64,000 bases of DNA from Pseudoselenomonas ruminantium (GTDB taxonomy: Bacteria; Bacillota; Negativicutes; Selenomonadales; Selenomonadaceae). This document shows, piece after piece, positions 8,185 to 17,458 of this stretch; the stretch's first letter is position 1; the number at the start of each line of letters is the position of its first letter. The DNA lies in assembly GCF_900113715.1 (NCBI RefSeq), contig NZ_FOQK01000002.1, positions 62,001-126,000 of the forward strand, read 5' to 3'. Under the pieces are notes generated by a model, which saw only the letters and a list, made by a program, of their open reading frames with translations, was not told the origin of the DNA and made no database searches. The position numbers and the translations under genes are program-made.

Positions 8185-9504
8185 ATGGCTATTGCAAATA
8201 AGATGCGGGATTGGATTGACGCGATTGACCGGAATATCATGCCCTTTGTGGACTATGAAGGGTATGATTACCGCTATCCGGCCGATGATATCCAGATTCT
8301 CCCTTGCCATAAAGCCGAGGAGCTCCGGCGGGTAAGTCAAATATTGTTTAATGTTTTCCAGAAGGCTGTGAAGGTCTGCCAGCACTGCGATAATGAGTTC
8401 CTGAAGAATATGGAGATACCTGAGGCGATTATCCCGTATTTGCATCAAAAAAATGTCCTGAACCTTCCTACCTGGTTTTCCCGTTTTGATTATGTGGTTG
8501 ACCGTTGGGGCCAGTTCAAGATGGTGGAGATAAATGCGGATACACCCTGCGCCGTGGTCGAAGCTTACTATGCCAATCGGTTAGCCTGTGACAATTTCGG
8601 CTGCCGGAATCCCAATGCGGCGGAATATACGGCTTTGACGAACTGGCTGGCCAATATTTATTGGCGTTCTGCTCCGGCCGTTGACCTGCATAGTGGCAGA
8701 GTTTCTGACAAGAGGCCGTTTATCTTCGCTTGCTTTGAAGATTATACGGAAGATTATGGGACGACAAGATTCCTGATGAAGGCGATGAAAGAAGGTGTCG
8801 GAAGACTTGCTCCCAAGGATGCGATTCGTTTTGAATCGTTTTATACCTTGCGAATTGATGAGACCAATCAGATTATTCTTCCCGACGGGCGGGCGGCCAG
8901 TGCTATCTATCGTTTGCATCCTATGGAAATACTCATTGATGAGACGACGGCAGACGGGGAGAGCCTTGGGACAGATTTGATGGACGGCTACAAGAACAGT
9001 AAGTTTACCATGTTCAACCCGCCGGAAGCCATCATCATGCAGTCGAAGGGATTCCAGGCCCTTATCTGGGCTTTGGCTCAAAAGGAGGCGGATATCTTCA
9101 CGGCTAAGGAATTAAGGACCATAAAGGCGTATATGCTGCCGTCGTATTTTGAGGAAGATGCCGAGAAGGGCATTGCGGAAAATCCCGATTGCTTATGGAT
9201 AAAGAAACCGTTATGGGGGAGGGAAGGCCTCGGTATCACAGTGGTTGATAAGAACGATACTGTGCAGATTTCCCGTGATGATATTGACATTGATGAGATT
9301 GTTCGCCGCGACAGCAGGACGGTTATGTGGCAGAAGTATGTTGACCAGGCAAGCATCAAAGTCCATACAGACGAAGGTCATTTGGAGGGTTATCAGACCA
9401 TATCGTGCTTTATGCTGGGGAATAGTGCCAGTGCCTTGTATTCCCGGTTCTCGCCTTATGAGATTGCGGCCACCGAGGCTTATTGGCTGCCGCTGGGTAT
9501 TTGA
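8185..9504 (+). CDS. YgiC/glutathionylspermidine synthase-like ATP-grasp ligase
   Basis: 439 residues, with the glutathionylspermidine synthase-type ATP-grasp fold. Motifs include WGQFKMVEINADTPCAVVEAYYANRLA, KSKGFQALIWAL-type helix and WIKKPLWGREGLGITVV, the nucleotide-binding lysine segment, then MWQKYVDQ. E. coli YgiC and YjfC lack the amidase half of GspSA and their peptide substrate is unknown, so no specific product is claimed. ATG 8185 follows AAAGGAGAG, 12 bp after the DUF1190-like gene; the two should act together. A bidirectional terminator lies 16 bp past the stop. Confidence 0.85.
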   Translation: MAIANKMRDWIDAIDRNIMPFVDYEGYDYRYPADDIQILPCHKAEELRRVSQILFNVFQKAVKVCQHCDNEFLKNMEIPEAIIPYLHQKNVLNLPTWFSRFDYVVDRWGQFKMVEINADTPCAVVEAYYANRLACDNFGCRNPNAAEYTALTNWLANIYWRSAPAVDLHSGRVSDKRPFIFACFEDYTEDYGTTRFLMKAMKEGVGRLAPKDAIRFESFYTLRIDETNQIILPDGRAASAIYRLHPMEILIDETTADGESLGTDLMDGYKNSKFTMFNPPEAIIMQSKGFQALIWALAQKEADIFTAKELRTIKAYMLPSYFEEDAEKGIAENPDCLWIKKPLWGREGLGITVVDKNDTVQISRDDIDIDEIVRRDSRTVMWQKYVDQASIKVHTDEGHLEGYQTISCFMLGNSASALYSRFSPYEIAATEAYWLPLGI

Positions 9505-9520
9505 AAAATCTTATACAAAT

Positions 9521-9557
9521 AAAGAAAGCGAAAGAGACGAGCTCTTTCGCTTTCTTT
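9521..9557. terminator. Bidirectional terminator between YgiC-like gene and rpmB
   Basis: Perfect 16-bp arms (AAAGAAAGCGAAAGAG and its complement) around a 5-base loop. The A-rich and T-rich flanks allow it to serve the convergent genes on both sides. Confidence 0.9.
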
Positions 9558-9589
9558 ATGATATATCAGCTTTTGATATTATGCGCAAA

Positions 9590-9781
9590 TTAGAGGGCAC
9601 GCTGAACCTTACCGGAACGCAGGCAGCGCGTGCAGACATTGACGCGTTTGACTTCACCGTCAACAACAGCGCGGACACGCTGGATGTTCGGTTTCCAAGC
9701 ACGTTTCGTCTTCAGGTGGGAATGGCTGACGTTGTTACCGGACAGCTCACCCTTTGCACAAACTTCGCAAACACTTGCCAT
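9590..9781 (-). CDS. rpmB: 50S ribosomal protein L28
   Basis: A 63-residue L28 of the cysteine-containing (zinc) form: CEVCAKG near the N terminus and CTRCLRSGKV near the C terminus, with HLKTKRAWKPNIQRVRA between, as in Firmicute L28. Component of the large subunit near the exit tunnel. Start ATG at 9781 follows AAGGAGGTG on the minus strand. It stands alone, with pepF upstream on the same strand about 110 bp away. Confidence 0.97.
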   Translation of the reverse strand: MASVCEVCAKGELSGNNVSHSHLKTKRAWKPNIQRVRAVVDGEVKRVNVCTRCLRSGKVQRAL

Positions 9782-9889
9782 GTGTTACACCTCCTTAACT
9801 GTCGGAGCATAGTAGCCCCTAACACACAATACAAGTATTTTAGCATAAATTTCACAGGGGTGCAAGTAGAAAACCTTGACAGGCAGAAA

Positions 9890-11689
9890 TTATTTGATAA
9901 TTTTTTCAAGCTGATCGAGACACTGGGAGAATTTCCTGAAGGTGATGGCGAAGGGCTCGCGGCTCGTCATATCGACGCCGGCATCCTGCAGCAGCTTGAT
10001 GGAGTAGTCGCTGCCGCCGCTGGCGAGGAAGCCAAGATATGCCTGCTGGGCGGCTTCTCCCTGCGTGCGGACTTTCTCCGAAAGCGTCATGGCGGCCGCG
10101 TAGCCTGTCGCGTACTGGTAGACGTAGAACGGGCGGTAGAAGTGCGGGATGCGTGACCACTCGGCGCGCAGCTCGTCGTCAAGCACGACGCCATCGCCGT
10201 AGTATTTCCGGTTGAGATCCATCCAGATGCCCTCGAGCTTGTCGGCAGTCAGGGCTTCGCCGTTTTCAACGGCTTCGTGCGTGAGTTTTTCAAACTCCGC
10301 AAAGAGCACCTGGCGGAATACCGTCGTGCGGATCTGCTCGAGATAGAGGTTCAGATAATAGAGGCGTTCTTTTTCATCGGCATGTTTCAGCATGTATTCA
10401 AGCAGCAGGTTTTCGTTGGTGGTCGAGGCTACCTCGGCGCAGAAAATCGTGTATTCGGAATTGGTATAGTCCTGGTTCTTGGCACTGTAGAAGCTATGCA
10501 TGCTATGGCCCATTTCGTGTGCCAGCGTGGAAATCGCATCGTAGGTATCGTGCCAGCTCATGAGTACGAAAGGATGGACGCCGTAGACGCCCCAGGAATA
10601 GGCGCCGCTGCGCTTGCCTTCGTTTTCGAGACGGTCTACCCAGCCGCCGTCGAGGCCGGCAAAGAGATCCGTGAGATACTGCTGGCCAAGCGGTGCGAGT
10701 GCCGCTTTTAAGATATTGCGGGCTTCCTCGTAGGTATAGGGAGTCTGCGGCTTGTCGACAACCGGAACGTAGAGGTCATACATATGGAGCTCGCTGGCGC
10801 CGAGCAGTTTCTTTTTGAGTTCCATATAGCGATGGAGCTCGGGCAAAAACTCATGGGTGACGTTTATCGTCTGCTCGTAGACGCTTACGGGAATATTGCC
10901 GGCATCGAGGGCGGCTTCGAGCATCGAAGGGTATTTGCGCGTGGTGCTAATGAACTGGCTGCTCTTGACCGAGGAGCTGTAAAGGCTTGCAAAGGTATTG
11001 CGGTAGGAAAGATAGGTGGTAAAGAGCTTGTGGAAGGCATCGGCGCGGACTTTGCCGTCTTTGGAGCGGATGAACTGCATATAGCGGCTCTCGGAGAGCG
11101 TCGTGAGCTTGCCGTCTTCGCCCAGGGTGTCGGGGAACTTCATATCGGCATTGGTCATGACCGTGTAGGTGTTGCGGGTCGTGGCACGGATCTCGCCGGT
11201 GCGGGCGAGGAAGGCTTCCTGCTCGGTGGTCAGCACATGTTCTTTGCCCCGCAGCAGGTCCTGGAACCGGAAGCTGTATTTGGCAAGCCCCGGCAGCGTA
11301 TCTGCCATAGTGCGGAGCGTCTCTTCGGGCAGGGCCAAGAGCTCGGGCTCGATGAAGGCGCAGGCTGCTGAGGCCTTGTCGAGGAGCGGCAGGCAGCTTG
11401 CAGTATCGGCCTGGTATTCCTGATTGGCCGTGTCGGTATCGGCCAGCATGCGGGCGTAGGCAAAGACAGCGCTGAGGCTGATCTCCATCGTATCGACTGC
11501 GGTCAGGCAGTCTAAGAGCTGCTGCGGGTCAGCAAGCTTTCCGGCGAACTGCTGGATTTTTGCCAGCTGGCTTTCGATGGCGTCGCGGGCCTTCTGCCAG
11601 TCGGCGCGGGTGGCGAAGATATCGTCAAGGTGCCATTTGTCTGCGGCAGGGATGTCCTCGCGGCGGGCCAGTTTATTTTGACTTGTCAT
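9890..11689 (-). CDS. pepF: Oligoendopeptidase F
   Basis: 599-residue M3-family zinc endopeptidase that cleaves short peptides in the cytoplasm. The catalytic HEMGH of LAHEMGHSMHSF lies near residue 387, with the third ligand Glu in the following EVASTTNE segment, and RQVLFAEFE and FYVYQYATG further on. Length is typical. The start codon is part of a TTGAC-NN-GTCA palindrome: positions 11678-11689 read on the minus strand as ATGACAAGTCAA, giving M-T-S-Q. A promoter with a consensus TATAAT lies about 40 bp upstream. Confidence 0.95.
   Translation of the reverse strand: MTSQNKLARREDIPAADKWHLDDIFATRADWQKARDAIESQLAKIQQFAGKLADPQQLLDCLTAVDTMEISLSAVFAYARMLADTDTANQEYQADTASCLPLLDKASAACAFIEPELLALPEETLRTMADTLPGLAKYSFRFQDLLRGKEHVLTTEQEAFLARTGEIRATTRNTYTVMTNADMKFPDTLGEDGKLTTLSESRYMQFIRSKDGKVRADAFHKLFTTYLSYRNTFASLYSSSVKSSQFISTTRKYPSMLEAALDAGNIPVSVYEQTINVTHEFLPELHRYMELKKKLLGASELHMYDLYVPVVDKPQTPYTYEEARNILKAALAPLGQQYLTDLFAGLDGGWVDRLENEGKRSGAYSWGVYGVHPFVLMSWHDTYDAISTLAHEMGHSMHSFYSAKNQDYTNSEYTIFCAEVASTTNENLLLEYMLKHADEKERLYYLNLYLEQIRTTVFRQVLFAEFEKLTHEAVENGEALTADKLEGIWMDLNRKYYGDGVVLDDELRAEWSRIPHFYRPFYVYQYATGYAAAMTLSEKVRTQGEAAQQAYLGFLASGGSDYSIKLLQDAGVDMTSREPFAITFRKFSQCLDQLEKIIK
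11678..11689. repeat. TTGAC-NN-GTCA palindrome on the pepF start codon
   Basis: TTGACTTGTCAT on the plus strand; its complement begins with the pepF ATG. Confidence 0.85.
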
Positions 11690-11725
11690 AGTATCGTCCT
11701 CTCTATTAGAAAGTTGTTCTCAATT

Positions 11726-11754
11726 ATTATAACACATACCAAGCGCAACTGTAA
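11726..11754 (-). promoter_or_regulatory. Promoter for pepF
   Basis: On the minus strand TTACAG (11754-11749), 17-bp spacer, TATAAT (11731-11726), with a TG just ahead of the -10. Confidence 0.6.
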
Positions 11755-11816
11755 TGTGATAGAATAAGTAGATATCATGTATACGGCTTATTCATATAGA
11801 TAGAAGGAGAAAGATT

Positions 11817-13589
11817 TTGACAGAAGATATTTTGTGGCTGGGCATCAATGCGAAGTATTCGCACACGTCGCTGGCCATCCGTTATCTGCGCGAGGCAGTG
11901 CCAGGCTCGCGAATCTTGGAGCTTACGATTAATCATCAGCTGTTGGCGATGCTCGGGGAAATCTATGAGCAGCAGCCCAAAGTCCTTGGCATTTCGTGCT
12001 ATATCTGGAATATCGAGGTCGTAAAGCGGCTGCTGCGTCTTTTGCCCGCGGCCCTTCCCGATACGGTCATCATCTGCGGCGGCCCGGAAGTTTCCTATGG
12101 TACGAAAGAATTCATGCGGGAATTTCCGATGGTTGACTATGTCCTGCGCGGAGAAGGCGAAGCAGCAATCCGCGCTTTGACAAGTCAGCTTTTGACATGT
12201 CAATTTGACCGGTCAAAAGTCAATGCGGCGCTTGACCAGTCAGAAATCCGCGGCATTGCCTGGCGCAGCCAGGATGGTACGATTCAGGAAGGGCATGATG
12301 TGACGGTGGCGGATCTTGCGGATGTGCCGTTTGCCTATCGTGAGGAGGAGATGGCAGACATCCGGGAGCGCATCCTTTACTACGAGACGTCGCGGGGCTG
12401 TCCGTTTTCGTGCGCCTACTGCCTGTCGTGTGCGACGGCAGGCGTGCGGTATCTGCCGCTCACGCGGGTCTTTTCGGAGCTGGACTTTTTCGTGCGTCAT
12501 GATGTACGGCAGGTCAAATTTGTCGACCGCACGTTCAACGCCAAGAAAAAGCACTTTCTGCCAATCTTGAAATACCTTTTGGCTCTGCCGGATTCGTGCC
12601 GTACGAATTTCCATTTCGAGGTGGCCATCGATTATCTCGACGAAGAGGTACTGACGGTGCTTAGCCAGCTGCCGAAAGGGCGCGTGCAGCTCGAAATCGG
12701 CATCCAGTCGACGAATGAGCAGACGCTGAAAGCCGTTTCGCGGGTCAATCACTGGGAAGATATCCAGGCGCATATCGAGCGCATCATGCGCTTCCATAAT
12801 ATGCATCTGCATGTCGATCTCATCATCGGCCTGCCCGGAGAGGGAATGGCGTCGTTCCATCGCTCGTTCAACGATGTCTATGCCTTGCAGACCGATATGC
12901 TGCAGCTGGGCTTTCTGAAATTCCTCAAGGGGGCGGCGATGATGAATCTCGTGACGCCCTATGGTTATCAGTACATGCCGATGGCGCCCTATGAAGTGCT
13001 GGTGACCGATGCGCTAAGCTACGGGGAAATTCGCTGGTTCCATAGTTTTGAGATGGTCTTTGAACTATACTACAATGCCGGCCGGTGCCGTAAGACGGCT
13101 GGTTACCTGATCCGTGAGGCCGAGCAGGGCGATGCCTTTGCCTTCTGGCAGAGATTCACCGATTGGTGGGAGGAAAAGGGGTTCCATAAGATTGGCCACA
13201 GCACGAAAAATCTCTATGGCTACCTGCGGGACTTTGCGTTAGCGGCCTATGACCTGCCGGCAGAGCTGTTGGATAATCTTCTGCGCTATGATGCACTGCT
13301 CGCCGACGGCGGCAAAATCCGCCCTGAGAACCTAAACTGGAACCGCCAGGCGTATCAGGACATCACCGCCGACTTCTGGAAAGGCGCACCGAGCCGCGTG
13401 CGCGAGTATCTGCCGGATTATGAATTTACCAATTGGCGGGATGTGAATAAGAAATACCATATCGAGGTTTTTGACTACAATATGATATTGACCGGTCAAA
13501 ATTTGACCCGTCAGCAGACGGCCCTGCTGTTTGACTATACCGCCGACGAGCCGGTTCGCCAGGTGATTGAGCTGGGCGTTGACAAGTAA
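11817..13589 (+). CDS. B12-binding-domain radical SAM protein (DUF4080 type)
   Basis: 590 residues, TTG start at 11817 after AAGGAG. The N-terminal cobalamin-binding-like domain (1-150) contains VLGISCYIWNIEVVKRLL and VIICGGPEVSYG. The radical SAM core has RGCPFSCAYCLSC (Cys 195, 199, 202), then the IGIQSTN and HVDLIIGLPGEG segments. The C-terminal part matches the DUF4080 arrangement. Reaction unknown. Six palindromes of the TTGAC-NN-GTCA family are in the gene: four encode residues about 121-142 (LTSQ, LTCQ, FDRS, LDQS), between the B12-like and SAM domains; two encode LTGQNLTRQ near the C terminus. Both places look like tolerant surface loops. Confidence 0.88.
   Translation: MTEDILWLGINAKYSHTSLAIRYLREAVPGSRILELTINHQLLAMLGEIYEQQPKVLGISCYIWNIEVVKRLLRLLPAALPDTVIICGGPEVSYGTKEFMREFPMVDYVLRGEGEAAIRALTSQLLTCQFDRSKVNAALDQSEIRGIAWRSQDGTIQEGHDVTVADLADVPFAYREEEMADIRERILYYETSRGCPFSCAYCLSCATAGVRYLPLTRVFSELDFFVRHDVRQVKFVDRTFNAKKKHFLPILKYLLALPDSCRTNFHFEVAIDYLDEEVLTVLSQLPKGRVQLEIGIQSTNEQTLKAVSRVNHWEDIQAHIERIMRFHNMHLHVDLIIGLPGEGMASFHRSFNDVYALQTDMLQLGFLKFLKGAAMMNLVTPYGYQYMPMAPYEVLVTDALSYGEIRWFHSFEMVFELYYNAGRCRKTAGYLIREAEQGDAFAFWQRFTDWWEEKGFHKIGHSTKNLYGYLRDFALAAYDLPAELLDNLLRYDALLADGGKIRPENLNWNRQAYQDITADFWKGAPSRVREYLPDYEFTNWRDVNKKYHIEVFDYNMILTGQNLTRQQTALLFDYTADEPVRQVIELGVDK
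12177..12243. repeat. Cluster of four TTGAC-NN-GTCA palindromes
   Basis: TTGACAAGTCAG 12177, TTGACATGTCAA 12192, TTGACCGGTCAA 12205, TTGACCAGTCAG 12232. Four copies in 67 bp, all inside the radical SAM coding sequence and without breaking it. Confidence 0.93.
13488..13514. repeat. TTGAC-NN-GTCA palindrome pair near the radical SAM gene end
   Basis: TTGACCGGTCAA 13488 and TTGACCCGTCAG 13503, again 15 bp apart and read as LTGQ-N-LTRQ. Confidence 0.9.
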
Positions 13590-13687
13590 GGTCTAGTGTT
13601 TCTGATTGTCAAAAAAACCATTTGGGTGTAAGATAGTATACAAGAAAGTATATAAGATAATATATAAGATAAGGGAGGGGCGTTGGC

Positions 13688-14674
13688 GTGGAAAATCGTC
13701 CTCCATATACGATAAATAATGAGATGCTCGGTTTGGTGGCAACGATATCGACCAAGCTGGGGCGCATCCTGCACTATCAGGATATGTCTGCTTATCCTCG
13801 CTTGCGCAGGAATAATCGCATTGAATCCATACATTCATCGTTGGCTATAGAGGCAAATTCCCTGACGCTGGGCAATGTGCGGGATGTCATTGCAGGGAAA
13901 GCTGTGGCAGGGCCGGAGCGTGAGATACGCGAAGTCAAGAATGCCTATGCTGCTTATGCTGAATTAGCTGGTCTAAATCCTTACCGCTTAGAAGAGTTGC
14001 TGCGCTTGCATGGCATTATGACAGCAGGATTGGTGCGGGAGTCCGGTAAATTGCGCAGTGGTGAGGAAGGTGTGTTTTCAAACGGCAAATGCATTTTTAT
14101 GGCACCGCTGGCAAGATTAGTGCCGGGACAAATGGAAGATTTATTTGCCTGGCTGCGGGAAGAGCGCGATCGCATCCAACCTCTACTGCTATCCTCAATA
14201 TTTCATTATGAGTTTGTCTTCATCAATCCCTTTGCTGATGGCAATGGTCGCATGGCAAGATTGTGGCAGACGGCTTTGCTTGCTCAGTGGCAGCCAATCT
14301 TTGCTTATTTGCCTATCGAGAATCAGATATACAAATATCAGAGCGAGTATTATGCAGCTATAAGCTCATCCTATCGGGCTGGGGAGTCCACGCCTTTTAT
14401 CATCTTTATGTTGCACATGATAGACGCGGTGTTGGATGAGCTATTGGAAAAAGATGTTTTGGACGAAGACAATGAATGTGTCAAAAAACTGTTGGCAGTC
14501 ATGGAATATGATATTTCCTATAAGGCGAAGGAACTGCAGGAATTGTTGGGGTTGAAAGCCACGGCAGGCTTGAAGCGCAACTACATTGAGCCAGCTATGA
14601 GGCAGGGATTGATTGCCATGACCATACCGGATAAGCCTACCAGCCGCAATCAGAGGTATTATAGGATTAAGTAA
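13688..14674 (+). CDS. Fic-domain protein lacking the catalytic histidine
   Basis: 328 residues with the Fic fold (normally AMP or other nucleotide-phosphate transfer). The N-terminal helix carries SIHSSLAIEANSLT, resembling the inhibitory S/T-x-x-x-E-G/N motif of self-inhibited Fic proteins. The active loop reads FINPFADGNGRMARLW: the usual HPFxxGNGR has Asn (residue 180) in place of the catalytic His, while the rest is intact. A C-terminal winged-helix region follows (KELQELLGLKATAGLKRNYIEPAMRQG). Start GTG 13688 after GGGAGGGG. It opens an accessory island. Either a pseudoenzyme, perhaps a DNA-binding regulator, or a recently inactivated gene. Confidence 0.9.
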   Translation: MENRPPYTINNEMLGLVATISTKLGRILHYQDMSAYPRLRRNNRIESIHSSLAIEANSLTLGNVRDVIAGKAVAGPEREIREVKNAYAAYAELAGLNPYRLEELLRLHGIMTAGLVRESGKLRSGEEGVFSNGKCIFMAPLARLVPGQMEDLFAWLREERDRIQPLLLSSIFHYEFVFINPFADGNGRMARLWQTALLAQWQPIFAYLPIENQIYKYQSEYYAAISSSYRAGESTPFIIFMLHMIDAVLDELLEKDVLDEDNECVKKLLAVMEYDISYKAKELQELLGLKATAGLKRNYIEPAMRQGLIAMTIPDKPTSRNQRYYRIK

Positions 14675-14700
14675 TCAATATTGGAGAGCATTTAAAGAGT

Positions 14701-14737
14701 AGCGCAAATCGCTACGCAGTGCGTATCGATTTGCGCT
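14701..14737 (+). terminator. Hairpin after fic
   Basis: Perfect 11-bp arms AGCGCAAATCG and CGATTTGCGCT around a 15-base loop. There is no good T tract, so termination is only likely. Confidence 0.55.
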
Positions 14738-14888
14738 GGTTGTATTAGACGTGTGATGCATACAAATTGTGAGTACGGAAAAAGTGATTATGTCAAATTT
14801 ATAGTGGATAGGGATGCAGAAGGCTTAGAGGGGTAAGCTTTGTTATGTGCTTATAATGTCAATTGCTTTGCAAAAAGAGGGGATAAAA

Positions 14889-16331
14889 ATGACTAAAGAT
14901 GGACGTTATTGTGTTTTTATTTCATATGCTTGGGGTAAAGATGGTAGTAGGAAAGAATGGGTGAATGCTTTAGCCACTAGACTAATGACGGAAAATGGGA
15001 TAGAGGTTATAGTGGACTTGTTTGATTTAAAAATAGGGAACGACAAAGACTATTTTATGGAACAAATTTTAAGTGATGCGGTGGATAATGTTTTAATAAT
15101 ATGTGATAAAGAGTATCTATGTAAAGCTAATAGCAGAAGTGGTGGAGTGGGGATTGAAACACAAATTATTACAGCTGAGGTTTACAATAAGGTTGATCAG
15201 ACAAAATTTGTTCCAATAGTAGTGGAGGTCGGAGAGGCTTTTGATAGTTACATTACGACTTACATAAAAACAAGAATAGGTATAGATATGTCTTCGATTG
15301 AAGCATATGAGCAAGGGTATGAAAAATTATTGCGACATATAAGCAATCAGCCTGAATATGTAAAGCCTAAGCTTTCTGGAAGTATACCTAATTTTAATGA
15401 AAAAAGCCATGCTTTATTGACAACATCAGCTGTAAGAGCATTGAAAACAGCAGTCATTGAAGATAAATACCTTAGTTTGGATTATAATGTGGATAAGTTT
15501 AAAAATGGATTTCTAGCAGAATTGGAAAAATATAGACTAAGAGTAGAGGATTTTTATGAACCATATGACGAAATAATATATAAGCATATTATTGATATGT
15601 TGAAATTGCGAAATGAATATATTTCTTTTATCAAAAGTATATGTATAAATAAGAATATTACTAAAGAAAATATTGGCTTAATAAAGAATATATTGGAAAA
15701 AACATTGGATTTTAATAATTTGCGTATTGATGAAAGCGGTTATCAAATACAATGCGATCATTATAGATTGTTTGCATATGAGATTTTTTTATACACTATA
15801 GCCATATTGCTTAGAAATGAAGCTTATAGTGAAGTAAGATATTTACTAGGAACAATTTATTTTTACTCTTATAGAGGTGATAATAGGGAAGGGGATGTAT
15901 CAGTATTTGCTGAAAATGAAATAAAGTCGATAGATGAAATGCGAAATGCTAGATTGGGGTTAAATAAATTTTGTTTATCTGCTTTTTTGATTGCCGAGAG
16001 AAGTAAACTTGCTAATGATGATTTTAAAAATGATTTGATTACAGCTGATTTGTTAACTTATTATATGCAGTCCTTTAAAGAGGAATGGTGGTTTCCAAGG
16101 ACATATGTCTATTATTCTAGTGGATATATTCCTAGAATATTTTCTGGATTGAAGTCTAAGAGAGAATTTAATAGCCTTAAAGATTTATATGGTGTGAATG
16201 ATAAAGATGAAATGAAAGATTGGCTTATGAAAGTGGGTTCAAAGGAAACTTATGGATATCCAAGGGCATGGAATAGAGTTCCGTCTGTTTCATGCTTTAT
16301 AAAGCCTGAGGATATTTGTAAATACGAATAA
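14889..16331 (+). CDS. TIR/SEFIR-domain protein, putative defence effector
   Basis: 480 residues from ATG 14889 (AAAGAGGGG upstream). Residues 5-150 fit a SEFIR/TIR-like fold: YCVFISYAWGKDGSRKEWVNALATRL, IEVIVDLFDLKIGNDKDYFMEQ, then DNVLIICDKEYLCKANSRSGGVGIETQII and KFVPIVVE. The remaining 330 residues, rich in Ile, Lys, Asn and Tyr, match nothing I recognise. Base composition is strikingly AT-rich compared with every flanking gene, a sign of recent transfer. Bacterial SEFIR/TIR proteins often act in anti-phage systems, with the TIR-like domain as the effector; here the partner, if any, would have to be in the C-terminal half. Function is inferred. Confidence 0.72.
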   Translation: MTKDGRYCVFISYAWGKDGSRKEWVNALATRLMTENGIEVIVDLFDLKIGNDKDYFMEQILSDAVDNVLIICDKEYLCKANSRSGGVGIETQIITAEVYNKVDQTKFVPIVVEVGEAFDSYITTYIKTRIGIDMSSIEAYEQGYEKLLRHISNQPEYVKPKLSGSIPNFNEKSHALLTTSAVRALKTAVIEDKYLSLDYNVDKFKNGFLAELEKYRLRVEDFYEPYDEIIYKHIIDMLKLRNEYISFIKSICINKNITKENIGLIKNILEKTLDFNNLRIDESGYQIQCDHYRLFAYEIFLYTIAILLRNEAYSEVRYLLGTIYFYSYRGDNREGDVSVFAENEIKSIDEMRNARLGLNKFCLSAFLIAERSKLANDDFKNDLITADLLTYYMQSFKEEWWFPRTYVYYSSGYIPRIFSGLKSKREFNSLKDLYGVNDKDEMKDWLMKVGSKETYGYPRAWNRVPSVSCFIKPEDICKYE

Positions 16332-16379
16332 TGATGTGTATCATGCATTTTAAATATTGTGGAGAGTGTTTTCATTACA

Positions 16380-17433
16380 AAATTGCAAACAGATGGAGAG
16401 AGTGCCAGTCAATTGGCTGAGTAGATAGCTGAATTGATTAAAAATGCCAAGCGGCATATTGCAGCTTAAGTCAATTCGGCTATGGTATGTACCTATTATG
16501 AGATTGGCCGTATGATTGTGGAGTATGAACAGCAGGGTAAGACGCGGGCTAGGTATGGAGCGAAAATCATACCAGAATTGGCTAAACGACTGACAGCACG
16601 ACTAGGAAAGGGATTTTCTAAGAGAAATTTGGCCAATATGCGCCAGTTCTACATTGTCTATTCTAAACAGTTTATTGACTTGAATGATGGAGACTTATCA
16701 ATTTTCCAGACAGTGTCTGGAAAATCAGAAGGTGTTTCGCCAATTTCACAGACACTGTCTGGAAAATTCTTTTGATGGGGATATTTAATTCCCAAGAACG
16801 TTTATTTTATGAAAGGGAAGCTTCTAACGAGCGTTGGAGCCTAAGAGAATTGAAATTCTGCATTATATGAACGGCTGGCACTGTCTAGAGATAAGAAGGC
16901 GGTAAGTGAATTATCCAGACAGGGACTGATTGTGGAAAGTCCGGCAGATATTGTCAAAGATCCGTGTGTATTGGGATTTTTGGGGTTGCCAGAGAATAGC
17001 AGCTATTCGGAGTCTAAGCTGGAAGAATGTATTATTGATGAATTGCAGAATTTCTTGATGGAGCTGGGAAAAGGGTATACTTTCGTGGGCAGGCAGGTAC
17101 ATTTGACTTTTGATGAACAGCATTTATATGTCGATTTGGTGTTTTTTAATCGCCTATTGCAATGTTTTGTGTTGATAGATTTGAAAATAGGTGATATTAC
17201 TCATCAAGACATAGGTCAAATGCAGATGTATGTGAATTATTATGACCGTAAAGTCAAATTATCAACCGGAAATCCTACTGTTGGTATTTTGCTTTGTAAG
17301 AAGAAAAAATGCTTTGGTGAAAATGACTTTGCCAAAGGACAATTCCCAGATTTTTGCCAGTAAGTATGAACTCGTCCTGCCGAACAAGGAGGAGCTTATG
17401 CGGCTATTAAAAGAGAATTTTAGTGAAAAATGA
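16380..17433 (+). pseudogene. Decayed yhcG-like (DUF1016) PD-(D/E)XK nuclease gene
   Basis: The N-terminal DUF1016 part is readable as AELIKNAKRHIAA then VNSAMVCTYYEIGRMIVEYEQQGKTRARYGAKIIPELAKRL...FSKRNLANMRQFY (to 16775), but TAG near 16420 and TAA near 16468 interrupt the frame. After 16775 the frame changes (ERLFYEREASNERWSLRELK is out of frame), then 16932-17363 encodes the nuclease domain with FVGRQVHLTFDEQHLYVDLVFFN and DLKIGDITHQDIGQMQMYVNYY. A last shift near 17340 is needed to reach KYELVLPNKEELMRLL, ending at 17433. YhcG-like genes frequently sit in defence islands beside restriction genes, as here. Confidence 0.85.
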
Positions 17434-17458
17434 CGTTGAAATAGTGATGGAGGGCATT

